From positions 1 to 10,252 of the forward strand of contig CALTVJ010000057.1 of the NCBI GenBank assembly GCA_943912835.1: a DNA stretch of 10,252 bases, read 5' to 3'. This stretch comes from an uncultured Porphyromonas sp. (GTDB taxonomy: Bacteria; Bacteroidota; Bacteroidia; Bacteroidales; Porphyromonadaceae). A model generated the notes under the pieces. That model was not told where the DNA came from and did no database searches. It was given only the letters and a program-made list of their open reading frames with translations. Made by a program: the position numbers and the translations under genes. Shown piece by piece: positions 1-6,443 of this stretch (positions within the stretch are counted from its first letter, which is position 1; every line of letters begins with the position of its first letter).

Positions 1-86
1 ATTTCCACTATAGTGGAAATAAATTTCTAGTATAGTAAAAAAATATTTCCAGTATAGTGAAAATTTATTTCTACTATAGTAGAAAT
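1..86. repeat. Four tandem 20-bp palindromes with a 22-bp period
   Basis: Four units start at 1, 23, 45 and 67, each 20 bp long and separated by 2 bp, so the period is exactly 22 bp. All contain the core TATAGT (9-14, 31-36, 53-58, 75-80) and begin ATTTC. Units 1 and 4 are perfect inverted repeats. Units 2 and 3 each carry a C/A and a G/G mismatch at the same places, and unit 2 also has a mismatched end. The array touches the window edge, so the copy number is unknown. It ends 101 bp before the methyltransferase start. It could be a minisatellite or MITE-like element, an operator array for a dimeric regulator (the period is close to two helical turns), or a source of RNA hairpins. The sequence alone does not decide between these. 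Confidence 0.9.
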
Positions 87-187
87 TTCACCTCACTCCA
101 GAAGTTCCTTATCTCTTTGATAATCAAGCATAAATAAACCAACTCTCATCCTATTAAAATGAGGGGCTACATAACACATTAAAAGCT
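87..187 (+). other. Leader region of the methyltransferase gene, no clear promoter
   Basis: About 100 bp of AT-rich DNA lies between the palindrome array and the methyltransferase start. The best resemblance to the Bacteroidota -7 element TAnnTTTG is TCTCTTTG at 112-119, with one mismatch and no good TTG about 20 bp upstream. There is no Shine-Dalgarno sequence before the ATG at 188, which is normal for this phylum. A 7-codon ORF at 159-182 (start ATGAGG, stop TAA) lies just upstream of the gene and is probably chance. Confidence 0.4.
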
Positions 188-1420
188 ATGAATATCCTAT
201 CTATTTTGGAGCTTGCTGATAAGTACAAAGATACGGATCCAGACAAAGTCTTACTGTCAAAACATATTGGAGATAAGCCAGAGATACGTCGTGCTGTAGC
301 CACACAAATCCGTATACAACCGATTATCAAAAAGAAATTACCAACTTGGCACAAAGCCCCTATATACATTCCGAGCACTTTAAACCTTGAGCAAGCATCA
401 AGTGAACAAACAGCTCTATCCAAACAAAAGTATGTTCGTCAAGATGATGTACTCTTGGATCTTACGGGAGGCTTAGGTGTTGATTTCTGGGCGATGGCTT
501 CGATGGCTAAATACAGCATTTATGTTGAAGAAAACTCTGAACTATTCGAAGCAAGCAGCCATAATCTGGCACAACTCCTTCCTTCAGAATCCTATACGAT
601 GTATCAAGCCGATGCAACAACAATACTTCAAGACCTACTCCAACGACATAAGCCAACTATCATTTACCTTGACCCAGCACGTAGAGCTAGTTCAGATGGA
701 GCGCATCGGGTATATGCCATTGAAGACTGCACCCCCTCTTTATACGAAATCATCCATGTCGTGGCAGAGTCGAGCCTAGAACATAAGCCACGCATAGTCG
801 CTAAATTATCACCTATGTTGGACATTAATTATTGTCTGAAAAATGTCCCTCACATTACAAGCATAGAAGTCGTAGCCTATCACAATGAAGTTAAAGAGTT
901 ACTTCTAAATATTGACTTATCTAGTCCTAAACATAGTGATGACGATTATTTGTCGGTTCCTCTATGTGCTACGAATATTGACAACAAACTCTCGTCTACT
1001 AGTTTTACCTCTAACCTAAAGGAGGAACAAGCCACACAGTCACAATTTACAGATAAATTAGGTCAATACCTATATGAGCCGAACGGAGCTATACTGAAAT
1101 TAGGATTATTTAATCAAATAGGTCTAAGATTTAAGTTAAGAAAATTACATACTCATAGCCACTTATATAGTTCAGACGAATTGCTAAATACATTTTCTGG
1201 TCGATGCCTTAGAATAAAGGAAGTAATTCCTTATCACTCCAGAGAAATTAAACAGCTTCATAAACGTATTAACGGAGCACAAATAAGCTGTAGAAATTTT
1301 CCACTTTCCAGTGAAGCCCTACGAAAAAAACTAAAAATCAAAGAACAGCATGAGCAAACCCTCTTTGCTACAACTTTACATGACGGCTCTTTGGTCTTAT
1401 TATATTGTGAAAAGGTCTAA
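188..1420 (+). CDS. Class I SAM-dependent methyltransferase with THUMP-like C-terminal domain (PG1098-like)
   Basis: This 410-residue protein is a predicted cytoplasmic S-adenosylmethionine-dependent methyltransferase. Residues 1-85 form a helical N-terminal region with the family pattern PEIRRAVATQIRIQPIIKKK. SAM motif I is DLTGGLGVDFWAMA (91-104), an acidic motif II follows near YVEE (112-115), and the motif IV position reads IIYLDPARR (158-166). Residues from about 290 form a ferredoxin-like segment, then a THUMP-like domain (about 339-410) with RCLRIKEVIPYHSREIKQLH and RNFPLSSEALRKKLKIKE. The THUMP-like end suggests an RNA substrate, but the target is not known to me. DPARR is not the NPPY/DPPY signature of exocyclic-amine methyltransferases, so amino-group methylation should not be assumed. 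An in-frame stop at 155-157 limits upstream extension, and 188 is the first in-frame ATG. The gene stands alone on the plus strand and ends at a stem-loop facing ispH. Family assignment is firm; function is not. Confidence 0.88.
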   Translation: MNILSILELADKYKDTDPDKVLLSKHIGDKPEIRRAVATQIRIQPIIKKKLPTWHKAPIYIPSTLNLEQASSEQTALSKQKYVRQDDVLLDLTGGLGVDFWAMASMAKYSIYVEENSELFEASSHNLAQLLPSESYTMYQADATTILQDLLQRHKPTIIYLDPARRASSDGAHRVYAIEDCTPSLYEIIHVVAESSLEHKPRIVAKLSPMLDINYCLKNVPHITSIEVVAYHNEVKELLLNIDLSSPKHSDDDYLSVPLCATNIDNKLSSTSFTSNLKEEQATQSQFTDKLGQYLYEPNGAILKLGLFNQIGLRFKLRKLHTHSHLYSSDELLNTFSGRCLRIKEVIPYHSREIKQLHKRINGAQISCRNFPLSSEALRKKLKIKEQHEQTLFATTLHDGSLVLLYCEKV

Positions 1421-1434
1421 AGCCACAAACAAAC

Positions 1435-1472
1435 AATCACCACCAAGTAGAATAAACTACTTGGTGGTGATT
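1435..1472. terminator. Bidirectional stem-loop terminator between convergent genes
   Basis: A perfect 16-bp inverted repeat (AATCACCACCAAGTAG at 1435-1450 with its complement at 1457-1472) encloses the 6-nt loop AATAAA. It lies 14 bp after the methyltransferase stop and 27 bp from the ispH stop, exactly where a shared terminator is expected. The downstream flank is T-rich on both strands (CTTCTT on plus, GTTTGTTTG on minus) but without a long uninterrupted U-run. Confidence 0.87.
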
Positions 1473-1499
1473 CTTCTTAGCATTATCTAATGGATAAGT

Positions 1500-2384
1500 C
1501 TATTCCGATAATAATTCCTTAATCCGATTGGCAACCTCCTCCATTTGCCACATAGGAGTAGACGTTGCACCACAAATACCAATACTCTTTGGTAGAGGTG
1601 TCAACATATCTAGAGAAACGTCACTAGCTCCAGTAACAAATACAGAACGATCATTTCCCTGTTTCGCATAAGAATACAATACCTTACCATTAGAGCTTTT
1701 TGCTCCAGCCACAAAGAAAATCATATCATACTGCTCCGCAAACTCCTTAATATGAGGGATACGATTACTCACTTGACGACAAATGCTATCCGAATACTCA
1801 AAATGTACCCCCTCATGCATCAAACCTCTTAACTTCTCTATTAAGTCTTGAAAGCCGGTCAATGATTGAGTTGTTTGGCTAAAAACAGCTACAGGACGAG
1901 AAAAATCTATTTGTTCAATATCACTGTCAGATTGTATAATTATAGCTTCCCCATTAGTCTGTCCTACAAGTCCATTTACCTCAGCATGGCCCTTCTTCCC
2001 ATATATAACGATCTGACCATTTATATCCTTAATTTGATTGTGCTTAGTTCTAATTTTCTTTTGAAGATTTACTACAACAGGACAGGTAGCATCAACCAAC
2101 TCGATATTTCGTTCTTTCGCCCATTCGTAAACCTGAGGAGGTTCACCATGCGCTCTAAACAAGACTCTTTTACCTGATAATTCCTTCAACTGAGTGTAGT
2201 CTATAGTTTGCATACCTTTTTTCTGAAGTCTCTCGACCTCTTCATTATTGTGTACAATATCCCCCAAACTATAGAGCTCCTTGCCCTGGTCTCCTAATGC
2301 CTGCTCTGCATGCTTAATCGCATTAATAACTCCAAAACAAAAACCACTTTGTTTATCTATCTCGATATTAGGAATGAATGTCAT
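1500..2384 (-). CDS. ispH: 4-hydroxy-3-methylbut-2-enyl diphosphate reductase
   Basis: IspH catalyses the last step of the MEP pathway, reducing HMBPP to isopentenyl and dimethylallyl diphosphate with a [4Fe-4S] cluster in the cytoplasm. The 294-residue length is normal. All three cluster cysteines are present: Cys16 (GFCFGV), Cys101 (DATCPVV) and Cys202 (SICRQVSNR), with spacing like that of the E. coli enzyme. The substrate-binding histidines appear as His45 (IVHNNEEV), His79 (RAHGEPP) and His133 (KGHAEVNG). The catalytic Glu follows at 135, then SQTTQS (169-174), SSN (230-232) and Ser275 in GATSTP. The start overlaps the cmk stop by one base (TAATG), which supports this ATG and implies translational coupling. 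The gene ends before the shared stem-loop at 1435-1472. It is complete, with no missing key residue seen. Confidence 0.97.
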   Translation of the reverse strand: MTFIPNIEIDKQSGFCFGVINAIKHAEQALGDQGKELYSLGDIVHNNEEVERLQKKGMQTIDYTQLKELSGKRVLFRAHGEPPQVYEWAKERNIELVDATCPVVVNLQKKIRTKHNQIKDINGQIVIYGKKGHAEVNGLVGQTNGEAIIIQSDSDIEQIDFSRPVAVFSQTTQSLTGFQDLIEKLRGLMHEGVHFEYSDSICRQVSNRIPHIKEFAEQYDMIFFVAGAKSSNGKVLYSYAKQGNDRSVFVTGASDVSLDMLTPLPKSIGICGATSTPMWQMEEVANRIKELLSE

Positions 2385-3094
2385 TAGTTCAATTTTTTTA
2401 GTGTTTGCAAGAATAGCTGCTTGAGTTTTTCGTTCTGCTCATTCTTACTTAAGTTAGAATTATCTATTACAATGGCATCTTCAGCCTTCCTAAGAGGAGA
2501 TTCGACTCGATGTGTATCCATATAATCTCTTTCTTGGACATTTTGTAGCACTTCTTCAAGGGTTACCTTATCGTCTCCTTTACTTCTAAGCTCAGCTAGC
2601 CTACGCTCCGCTCTAATTTTGGGATCTGCAGTAATGAATATTTTAAGCTCTGCATCAGGAAATACAGTAGTACCTATATCTCGACCATCCATTACTACTC
2701 CTCTTTTATCACCCATACGCCTTTGTAAGTCGCTCAGATAATTTCGGACAACAGGTAAAGCAGCGATTAAGCTAACATGATTAGACACCTGCATCGTTCG
2801 AATATCAGACTCTATAAGTTCATCATCCACATAAAGCTCTGGTAAACGCTCTTCATTTAGCTCAAAATGCAAGTTAATCGTAGGAAGCAACTTTGTTAAA
2901 GCTTCAACATCGACATCTTGCCCATTAATCAGCCCCGCCCGCAAAGCGACTAAAGTAACACCACGATACATAGCCCCCGTATCTACATAAATATATCCTA
3001 TTTCTTGAGCTAAAACTTTCGCCATAGTACTTTTACCACAAGAACTATGACCATCAATAGCAACTATAATCTTTCTATCCATACTATGATTCAT
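2384..3094 (-). CDS. cmk: Cytidylate kinase
   Basis: Cmk phosphorylates CMP and dCMP to the diphosphates using ATP, in pyrimidine salvage and nucleotide supply. The 236-residue protein has the P-loop GHSSCGKST (15-23), the DTGAMYRG segment (38-45), an NMP-binding insert (about 60-120), DGRDIGTTVFPDAELKIFI (136-154), and the lid and C-terminal signature RDYMDTHRVESPLRKAEDA (189-207) followed by IVIDNS. All expected family landmarks are present. Two starts are possible, Met1 (3094) and Met5 (3082); the conserved fold begins at about residue 7, so either would give a working enzyme. The stop overlaps the ispH start (TAATG). The sequence TACTTTTG (3097-3104, minus strand) fits the -7 pattern TAnnTTTG. 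It would put transcription onset at or within the first ATG and favour Met5, but it lacks a -33 partner, so I treat it as doubtful. Confidence 0.96.
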   Translation of the reverse strand: MNHSMDRKIIVAIDGHSSCGKSTMAKVLAQEIGYIYVDTGAMYRGVTLVALRAGLINGQDVDVEALTKLLPTINLHFELNEERLPELYVDDELIESDIRTMQVSNHVSLIAALPVVRNYLSDLQRRMGDKRGVVMDGRDIGTTVFPDAELKIFITADPKIRAERRLAELRSKGDDKVTLEEVLQNVQERDYMDTHRVESPLRKAEDAIVIDNSNLSKNEQNEKLKQLFLQTLKKLN

Positions 3095-3142
3095 CTCAAA
3101 AGTAGATTCATTCTAATAGAGTAACCTTTTTTCTCGCCAATA

Positions 3143-3165
3143 GTTGTGTATGCTCAAAACACAAC
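3143..3165. repeat. Short inverted repeat in the cmk leader
   Basis: GTTGTGT (3143-3149) pairs perfectly with ACACAAC (3159-3165) around a 9-nt loop. It directly abuts the larger stem-loop at 3165-3206. On the minus strand it follows that stem-loop, so it may add to termination after the DUF417 gene or be part of the cmk upstream region. No function is shown. Confidence 0.5.
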
Positions 3166-3206
3166 AAAGGCTGTAAATATCTAAATCTAGATAAATACAG
3201 CCTTTG
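3165..3206 (-). terminator. Stem-loop terminator downstream of the DUF417 gene
   Basis: An 11-bp perfect stem (CAAAGGCTGTA at 3165-3175 with TACAGCCTTTG at 3196-3206) continues, after a 2x2 A-rich internal loop, into a 5-bp stem (TATCT at 3178-3182 with AGATA at 3189-3193). It begins 26 bp after the DUF417 stop. In minus-strand reading it is followed by the T-rich TTGTGTTTTG. Position and structure fit a terminator separating DUF417 from cmk-ispH. Confidence 0.7.
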
Positions 3207-3231
3207 GGAGTTTATTTGTAGCCCCTAAATA

Positions 3232-3864
3232 TTATTTCTTAAGTCGAGATAAAATATCCTTGGCACTTTGGCTTAGTAAAACTACAGCACCTGCAAGTAT
3301 AGCTGTATCTTTAATAACTAAACGCCCTGCACCACTCAAATACGGGAAGCCATCAGCAATTTCTCCAGCAGCTAAAGCTTCTGGAGTAGCCGATACCCAA
3401 GCTTCTGGAGTAGTTATCAAAAAGGAAAGTGTCCCTATAGTCATAATAATACAAAGCGTCTCACCAATAATCCCAATGTAAGGACTAAACATACCAAGAA
3501 ACACCAAAACACCAATGGTACAAATCAAGATACCTAATCCATGTGAAAATGTATACGTCCAGTTCTCTACATGCCAAGCGCTCTTAACAGGGTCATATGC
3601 CCCTTCTTTCATTTCATAAAGTTTATATTCCTTTATCGTTTTTCCTGTTTCTGGGTGTTCTATATCATTATTTGCATTCTTCATCATGAAGCTCATAAAA
3701 GGGCTATTGGCAACAAATTTGACAATACCATTAGCTTCATAATTAGCAAACTTAAGAGCCCCGATCCAAAAGAAAATAATAAGAATGGCTACACGAATAA
3801 GTTTATAGCCTAAACTTTGCAGGTTAGCTGCACAATCCAAAAAACTGACAAATAGTTTGTTCAT
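3232..3864 (-). CDS. DUF417 (YkgB/RclC-like) inner-membrane protein
   Basis: This 210-residue integral membrane protein belongs to the DUF417 family, which includes E. coli RclC (YkgB) of the reactive-chlorine resistance regulon. The biochemical role is unknown. Four hydrophobic segments are visible at about 22-40 (RVAILIIFFWIGALKFANYE, with the family signature of Trp, Gly, Lys and Phe), 106-124, 129-150 and 184-198. A polar loop at about 62-102 carries the PETGKTIKEYKLY stretch. The C-terminal FPYLSGAGRLVIKD (173-186) precedes the last helix and is typical of the family. The gene is a probable single-gene unit: 131 bp from ssb upstream and followed by a stem-loop. No rclA, rclB or regulator lies in the window, so a link to hypochlorite stress rests on homology only. 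CAAATTTG at 3919-3926 is one base off a -7 element but lacks a -33 partner. Confidence 0.88.
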   Translation of the reverse strand: MNKLFVSFLDCAANLQSLGYKLIRVAILIIFFWIGALKFANYEANGIVKFVANSPFMSFMMKNANNDIEHPETGKTIKEYKLYEMKEGAYDPVKSAWHVENWTYTFSHGLGILICTIGVLVFLGMFSPYIGIIGETLCIIMTIGTLSFLITTPEAWVSATPEALAAGEIADGFPYLSGAGRLVIKDTAILAGAVVLLSQSAKDILSRLKK

Positions 3865-3995
3865 AAGATTACGTTCAATTTTAATTTATATGTATACTCC
3901 AAAAAGTGTTTATATTTTCAAATTTGTAACCTATTAGTATATAAATTGGTTCAGATTTTATCTCAATGTTCATGTAGTTAGAGTATAAATGAAGT
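3865..3995. other. Intergenic region between ssb and DUF417, nothing firm
   Basis: This is 131 bp of very AT-rich DNA. I see no convincing terminator after ssb and no full promoter for DUF417. Transcription could therefore read through from the ssb operon, or start at an unrecognised promoter here. Confidence 0.4.
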
Positions 3996-4409
3996 CTATG
4001 CCATTGGATCTTCATCTAAAGATGGAGAGAAGTTAGACCAATCTATTTCTATTTCTTCTGAAATACAGTGATTAGTTATAACTCTTTGGGACTCTTTTTT
4101 GATGGTAAAAGATTGGCATTCGATAGATAATATTGTAGACATGGCATCTCCCTTAGCCTGACTATCATAGGTAATACGCCCTTCCACTCGTATAAATTGC
4201 CCTAACCTCAAATAACGTTCGATATCTTCAGCAATACTTCCCCATGCTTGTACATTATGATAGAGAGTAATCCGTTTATCTTCAGTATCTCTATCTCCCG
4301 TCAAATCTTCTTCTGTATAAAGTTTAAAATCTGCTCGAACATGTCCATAGCCAAAGTATCTAATCTTGGGTTCATCAACAACTACCCCTTCCAATACAAC
4401 CTTATTCAT
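3996..4409 (-). CDS. ssb: Single-stranded DNA-binding protein, short, atypical C-terminal tip
   Basis: The protein has 137 residues with one OB-fold of the bacterial SSB type at about 1-105. The first strand is MNKVVLEGVVVDEPKIRYF. HNVQAWGSIAEDIERYL (51-67) matches the conserved strand and helix around the DNA-contacting Trp, and GQFIRVEGRITYDSQ (70-84) follows. SSB coats single-stranded DNA and recruits partner enzymes through an acidic C-terminal tip. Here the tail is short (about 106-137) and ends LDEDPMA. The acidic residues and Pro of the usual DDDIPF tip are kept but the final Phe is missing. It may be a second SSB rather than the housekeeping copy. The ATG lies 9 bp after the helicase stop, so the two are probably co-transcribed and may cooperate on DNA. 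Confidence 0.93.
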   Translation of the reverse strand: MNKVVLEGVVVDEPKIRYFGYGHVRADFKLYTEEDLTGDRDTEDKRITLYHNVQAWGSIAEDIERYLRLGQFIRVEGRITYDSQAKGDAMSTILSIECQSFTIKKESQRVITNHCISEEIEIDWSNFSPSLDEDPMA

Positions 4410-4418
4410 TTTTTAATT

Positions 4419-6443
4419 TTACTTTTTTTCTCGGCGGATCTGCTTTAGAAGCTCTAAAAAAGATTCTCTTTTTTCTTCATCTCCTAGTTCTTCATATACC
4501 TGAACTAATAGACCAATAGCTTCTTCATGGGTTCTGTCTTGAGCTACTAACCTTAATAAGGGCTCTAACGCCTCTTCATACAAACGTAATTCAAAATAAG
4601 TAGTACCAAGAGCCAACAAGCACAATGGATGAAGTGGAGACAGAATAAGAGCTTCTTTTAAAGTTCTAACCTCTTCAATATGTCGTGCTAACAATTTGTA
4701 TGCTCTAGCTTTTCCTAATAAAGCATCTACCGAACGTATATCTAAGTCTAAAGCCTTATCATAGCAGCGAAGAGCAGCCTCTGGATCATTTGCCTCATCA
4801 ATACATTCGTGTCCCATCGAAACATGCTCCAAGGCCAACTGTCTAAGTTTTTTTCTCCCATGCTCCAACTCTATACGAAGAGCAACAAGCTCATCAGACA
4901 TCTTTTGTACTTTAAGCAATTTTGTCGCGAAGAAGCGCAAATAAGTAGGATTACTGAGAAGATTATCTCCTTCAATAGCCTGTTTAAGCTGCCTAATGGA
5001 CTCTATATACTGACCTCTATTCCACATAGAATTTGCTTGTAGATAAGATTGTCGCGCTTCCGCTCTCCCTAGAGCTCCACTAATTGCAACTCTATCATTC
5101 ATTGTCTGATAGTATTGACTTACTTCGTGCCTTACAATGACATCTCTCCTCACAAGAGGGGCATTGAGGGTCATTCCTTCAAGGCTCCGACAGCGGCTCA
5201 GAGCTACATACGCCTGACCAGAAGCAAAGATTCTTTCTTTCAGGTCTATAACAACCTTATCAAAGGTTAGCCCCTGACTCTTGTGTATTGTTATGGCCCA
5301 AGCTAAGCGCAAAGGGTACTGATGAAAAACACCTAATACCTCACTAACAATCTCCTGCTTTTCCTCATCAAAACTATAACGTATATTTTCCCAAATATGA
5401 CGTTCAACTGGATGTATATCTCCATTTGCCATTTCGACAAAAACTAATCCCAAGTCTTCATCTATCCGAGCAATCTTACCTATAGTGCCATTAGCCCATC
5501 GTTTATCTCTGTCATTAACCAAAAACATAACCTGTGCTCCATTTTTCAGAGACAATTGAAGCTCGGTAGGGTGTAAATTCTCTGCAAAATCTCCTTCAAC
5601 AAAGCCTTGCAATAGTATAGACTTCCCATCCAGTCTATCTAGACACGCCTCATTAATTTGAGCTACTTGCATACGCTTAGAACTTAATGTTATCACAAGA
5701 TCTTTTTGTTCCTCTAAGCTACCTATACTAACCCTAGTATTAATCAATTGAATGTCTTCACTTTGTACTGTACCTGTACGAAGCCTATCCAATAAGGAAA
5801 CAAAAGTCGGGTCTTCCTGACGATATACTTTATGTAATTCAATCCCGATGAGACGACAATAACCAGAGTCTAAGGGCTGAAAAACACGAGCAGAAAAGAA
5901 AAAGTGAGAATTATAAAAACGCTGTAATATGAGTCTCTCTTCTGTCTTAACAACAGGCTCTAATTGATGTAAGTCCCCAACAAAAAGGATTTGCACTCCT
6001 CCAAATGGAAAATTTCTATGGCCTCTATAGACTCTGAGTATACGATCTATTGCATCTATAGTATCAGCTCGCACCATAGATACCTCATCTATAATGACTA
6101 ACTCTAACTGTCTGATAAGCTCTCGATGAGATTTGCTATAGCGCAACATTTCAAACATGCGATGCTCATTCACCAAATCAGGATCATCAGGGGGCAAAGG
6201 GCGAAATGGTAATTTAAAGAAAGAGTGAATTGTTTGACCTCCTACATTGAGAGCAGCAATACCCGTAGAAGCCAATATGACATGCTTTTTATGGGTATTC
6301 TGAGCAATATAGCGCAAAAGGGTAGATTTTCCGGTCCCAGCCTTACCTGTCAAGAAAATACAATCTTGGCTTTCTCTCAGGAGGTGTAATACAGTTTGTT
6401 GCTCTACATTTGTTAAATCTGGGCTAAATTCTTGAGATATCAT
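4419..6443 (-). CDS. Pif1-like superfamily 1B DNA helicase with C-terminal TPR domain
   Basis: This 674-residue ATP-dependent helicase has the Walker A motif GKAGTGKST (33-41), motif Ia ASTGIAAL (58-65), GGQTIHSFF (68-76), Walker B VIIDEVSM (116-123), motif III GDLHQLEPV (156-164), KVYRQED (205-211), motif V AITIHKSQGLTFD (383-395) and motif VI AYVALSRCR (411-419). This is the Pif1/RecD2 layout, a family of 5'-to-3' helicases acting on replication obstacles and recombination intermediates. Residues about 460-665 are tetratricopeptide repeats, for example EAALRCYDKALDLD (555-568) and YEEALEPLLRLV (622-633), probably a protein-docking scaffold. The start follows the tsaB stop with no gap (TAA then ATG). 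An A_AAA_AAG heptamer sits in frame just before the stop. The helicase call is firm; the physiological substrate is unknown. Confidence 0.95.
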   Translation of the reverse strand: MISQEFSPDLTNVEQQTVLHLLRESQDCIFLTGKAGTGKSTLLRYIAQNTHKKHVILASTGIAALNVGGQTIHSFFKLPFRPLPPDDPDLVNEHRMFEMLRYSKSHRELIRQLELVIIDEVSMVRADTIDAIDRILRVYRGHRNFPFGGVQILFVGDLHQLEPVVKTEERLILQRFYNSHFFFSARVFQPLDSGYCRLIGIELHKVYRQEDPTFVSLLDRLRTGTVQSEDIQLINTRVSIGSLEEQKDLVITLSSKRMQVAQINEACLDRLDGKSILLQGFVEGDFAENLHPTELQLSLKNGAQVMFLVNDRDKRWANGTIGKIARIDEDLGLVFVEMANGDIHPVERHIWENIRYSFDEEKQEIVSEVLGVFHQYPLRLAWAITIHKSQGLTFDKVVIDLKERIFASGQAYVALSRCRSLEGMTLNAPLVRRDVIVRHEVSQYYQTMNDRVAISGALGRAEARQSYLQANSMWNRGQYIESIRQLKQAIEGDNLLSNPTYLRFFATKLLKVQKMSDELVALRIELEHGRKKLRQLALEHVSMGHECIDEANDPEAALRCYDKALDLDIRSVDALLGKARAYKLLARHIEEVRTLKEALILSPLHPLCLLALGTTYFELRLYEEALEPLLRLVAQDRTHEEAIGLLVQVYEELGDEEKRESFLELLKQIRREKK

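Noticed and set aside
1..86. CRISPR array reading of the palindromes
   Set aside because: Units are separated by only 2 bp, with no spacers of 25 bp or more and no cas gene in the window, despite the Cas12a-like stem.
159..182. Seven-codon upstream ORF before the methyltransferase
   Set aside because: Short enough to be chance, without a ribosome-binding signal or an attenuator-like codon run.
477..779. 100-codon ORF in another frame of the methyltransferase
   Set aside because: It overlaps the SAM motifs of a clear gene and encodes nothing recognisable.
1866..2177. 103-codon plus-strand ORF inside ispH
   Set aside because: Antisense to a gene with all catalytic residues intact; no domain seen.
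3097..3104. TACTTTTG as the cmk promoter -7 element
   Set aside because: It fits TAnnTTTG but has no -33 TTG about 20 bp upstream and would start transcription at the ATG itself. Too weak to call.
3919..3926. CAAATTTG as the DUF417 promoter
   Set aside because: One mismatch to the -7 consensus in very AT-rich DNA and no -33 partner.
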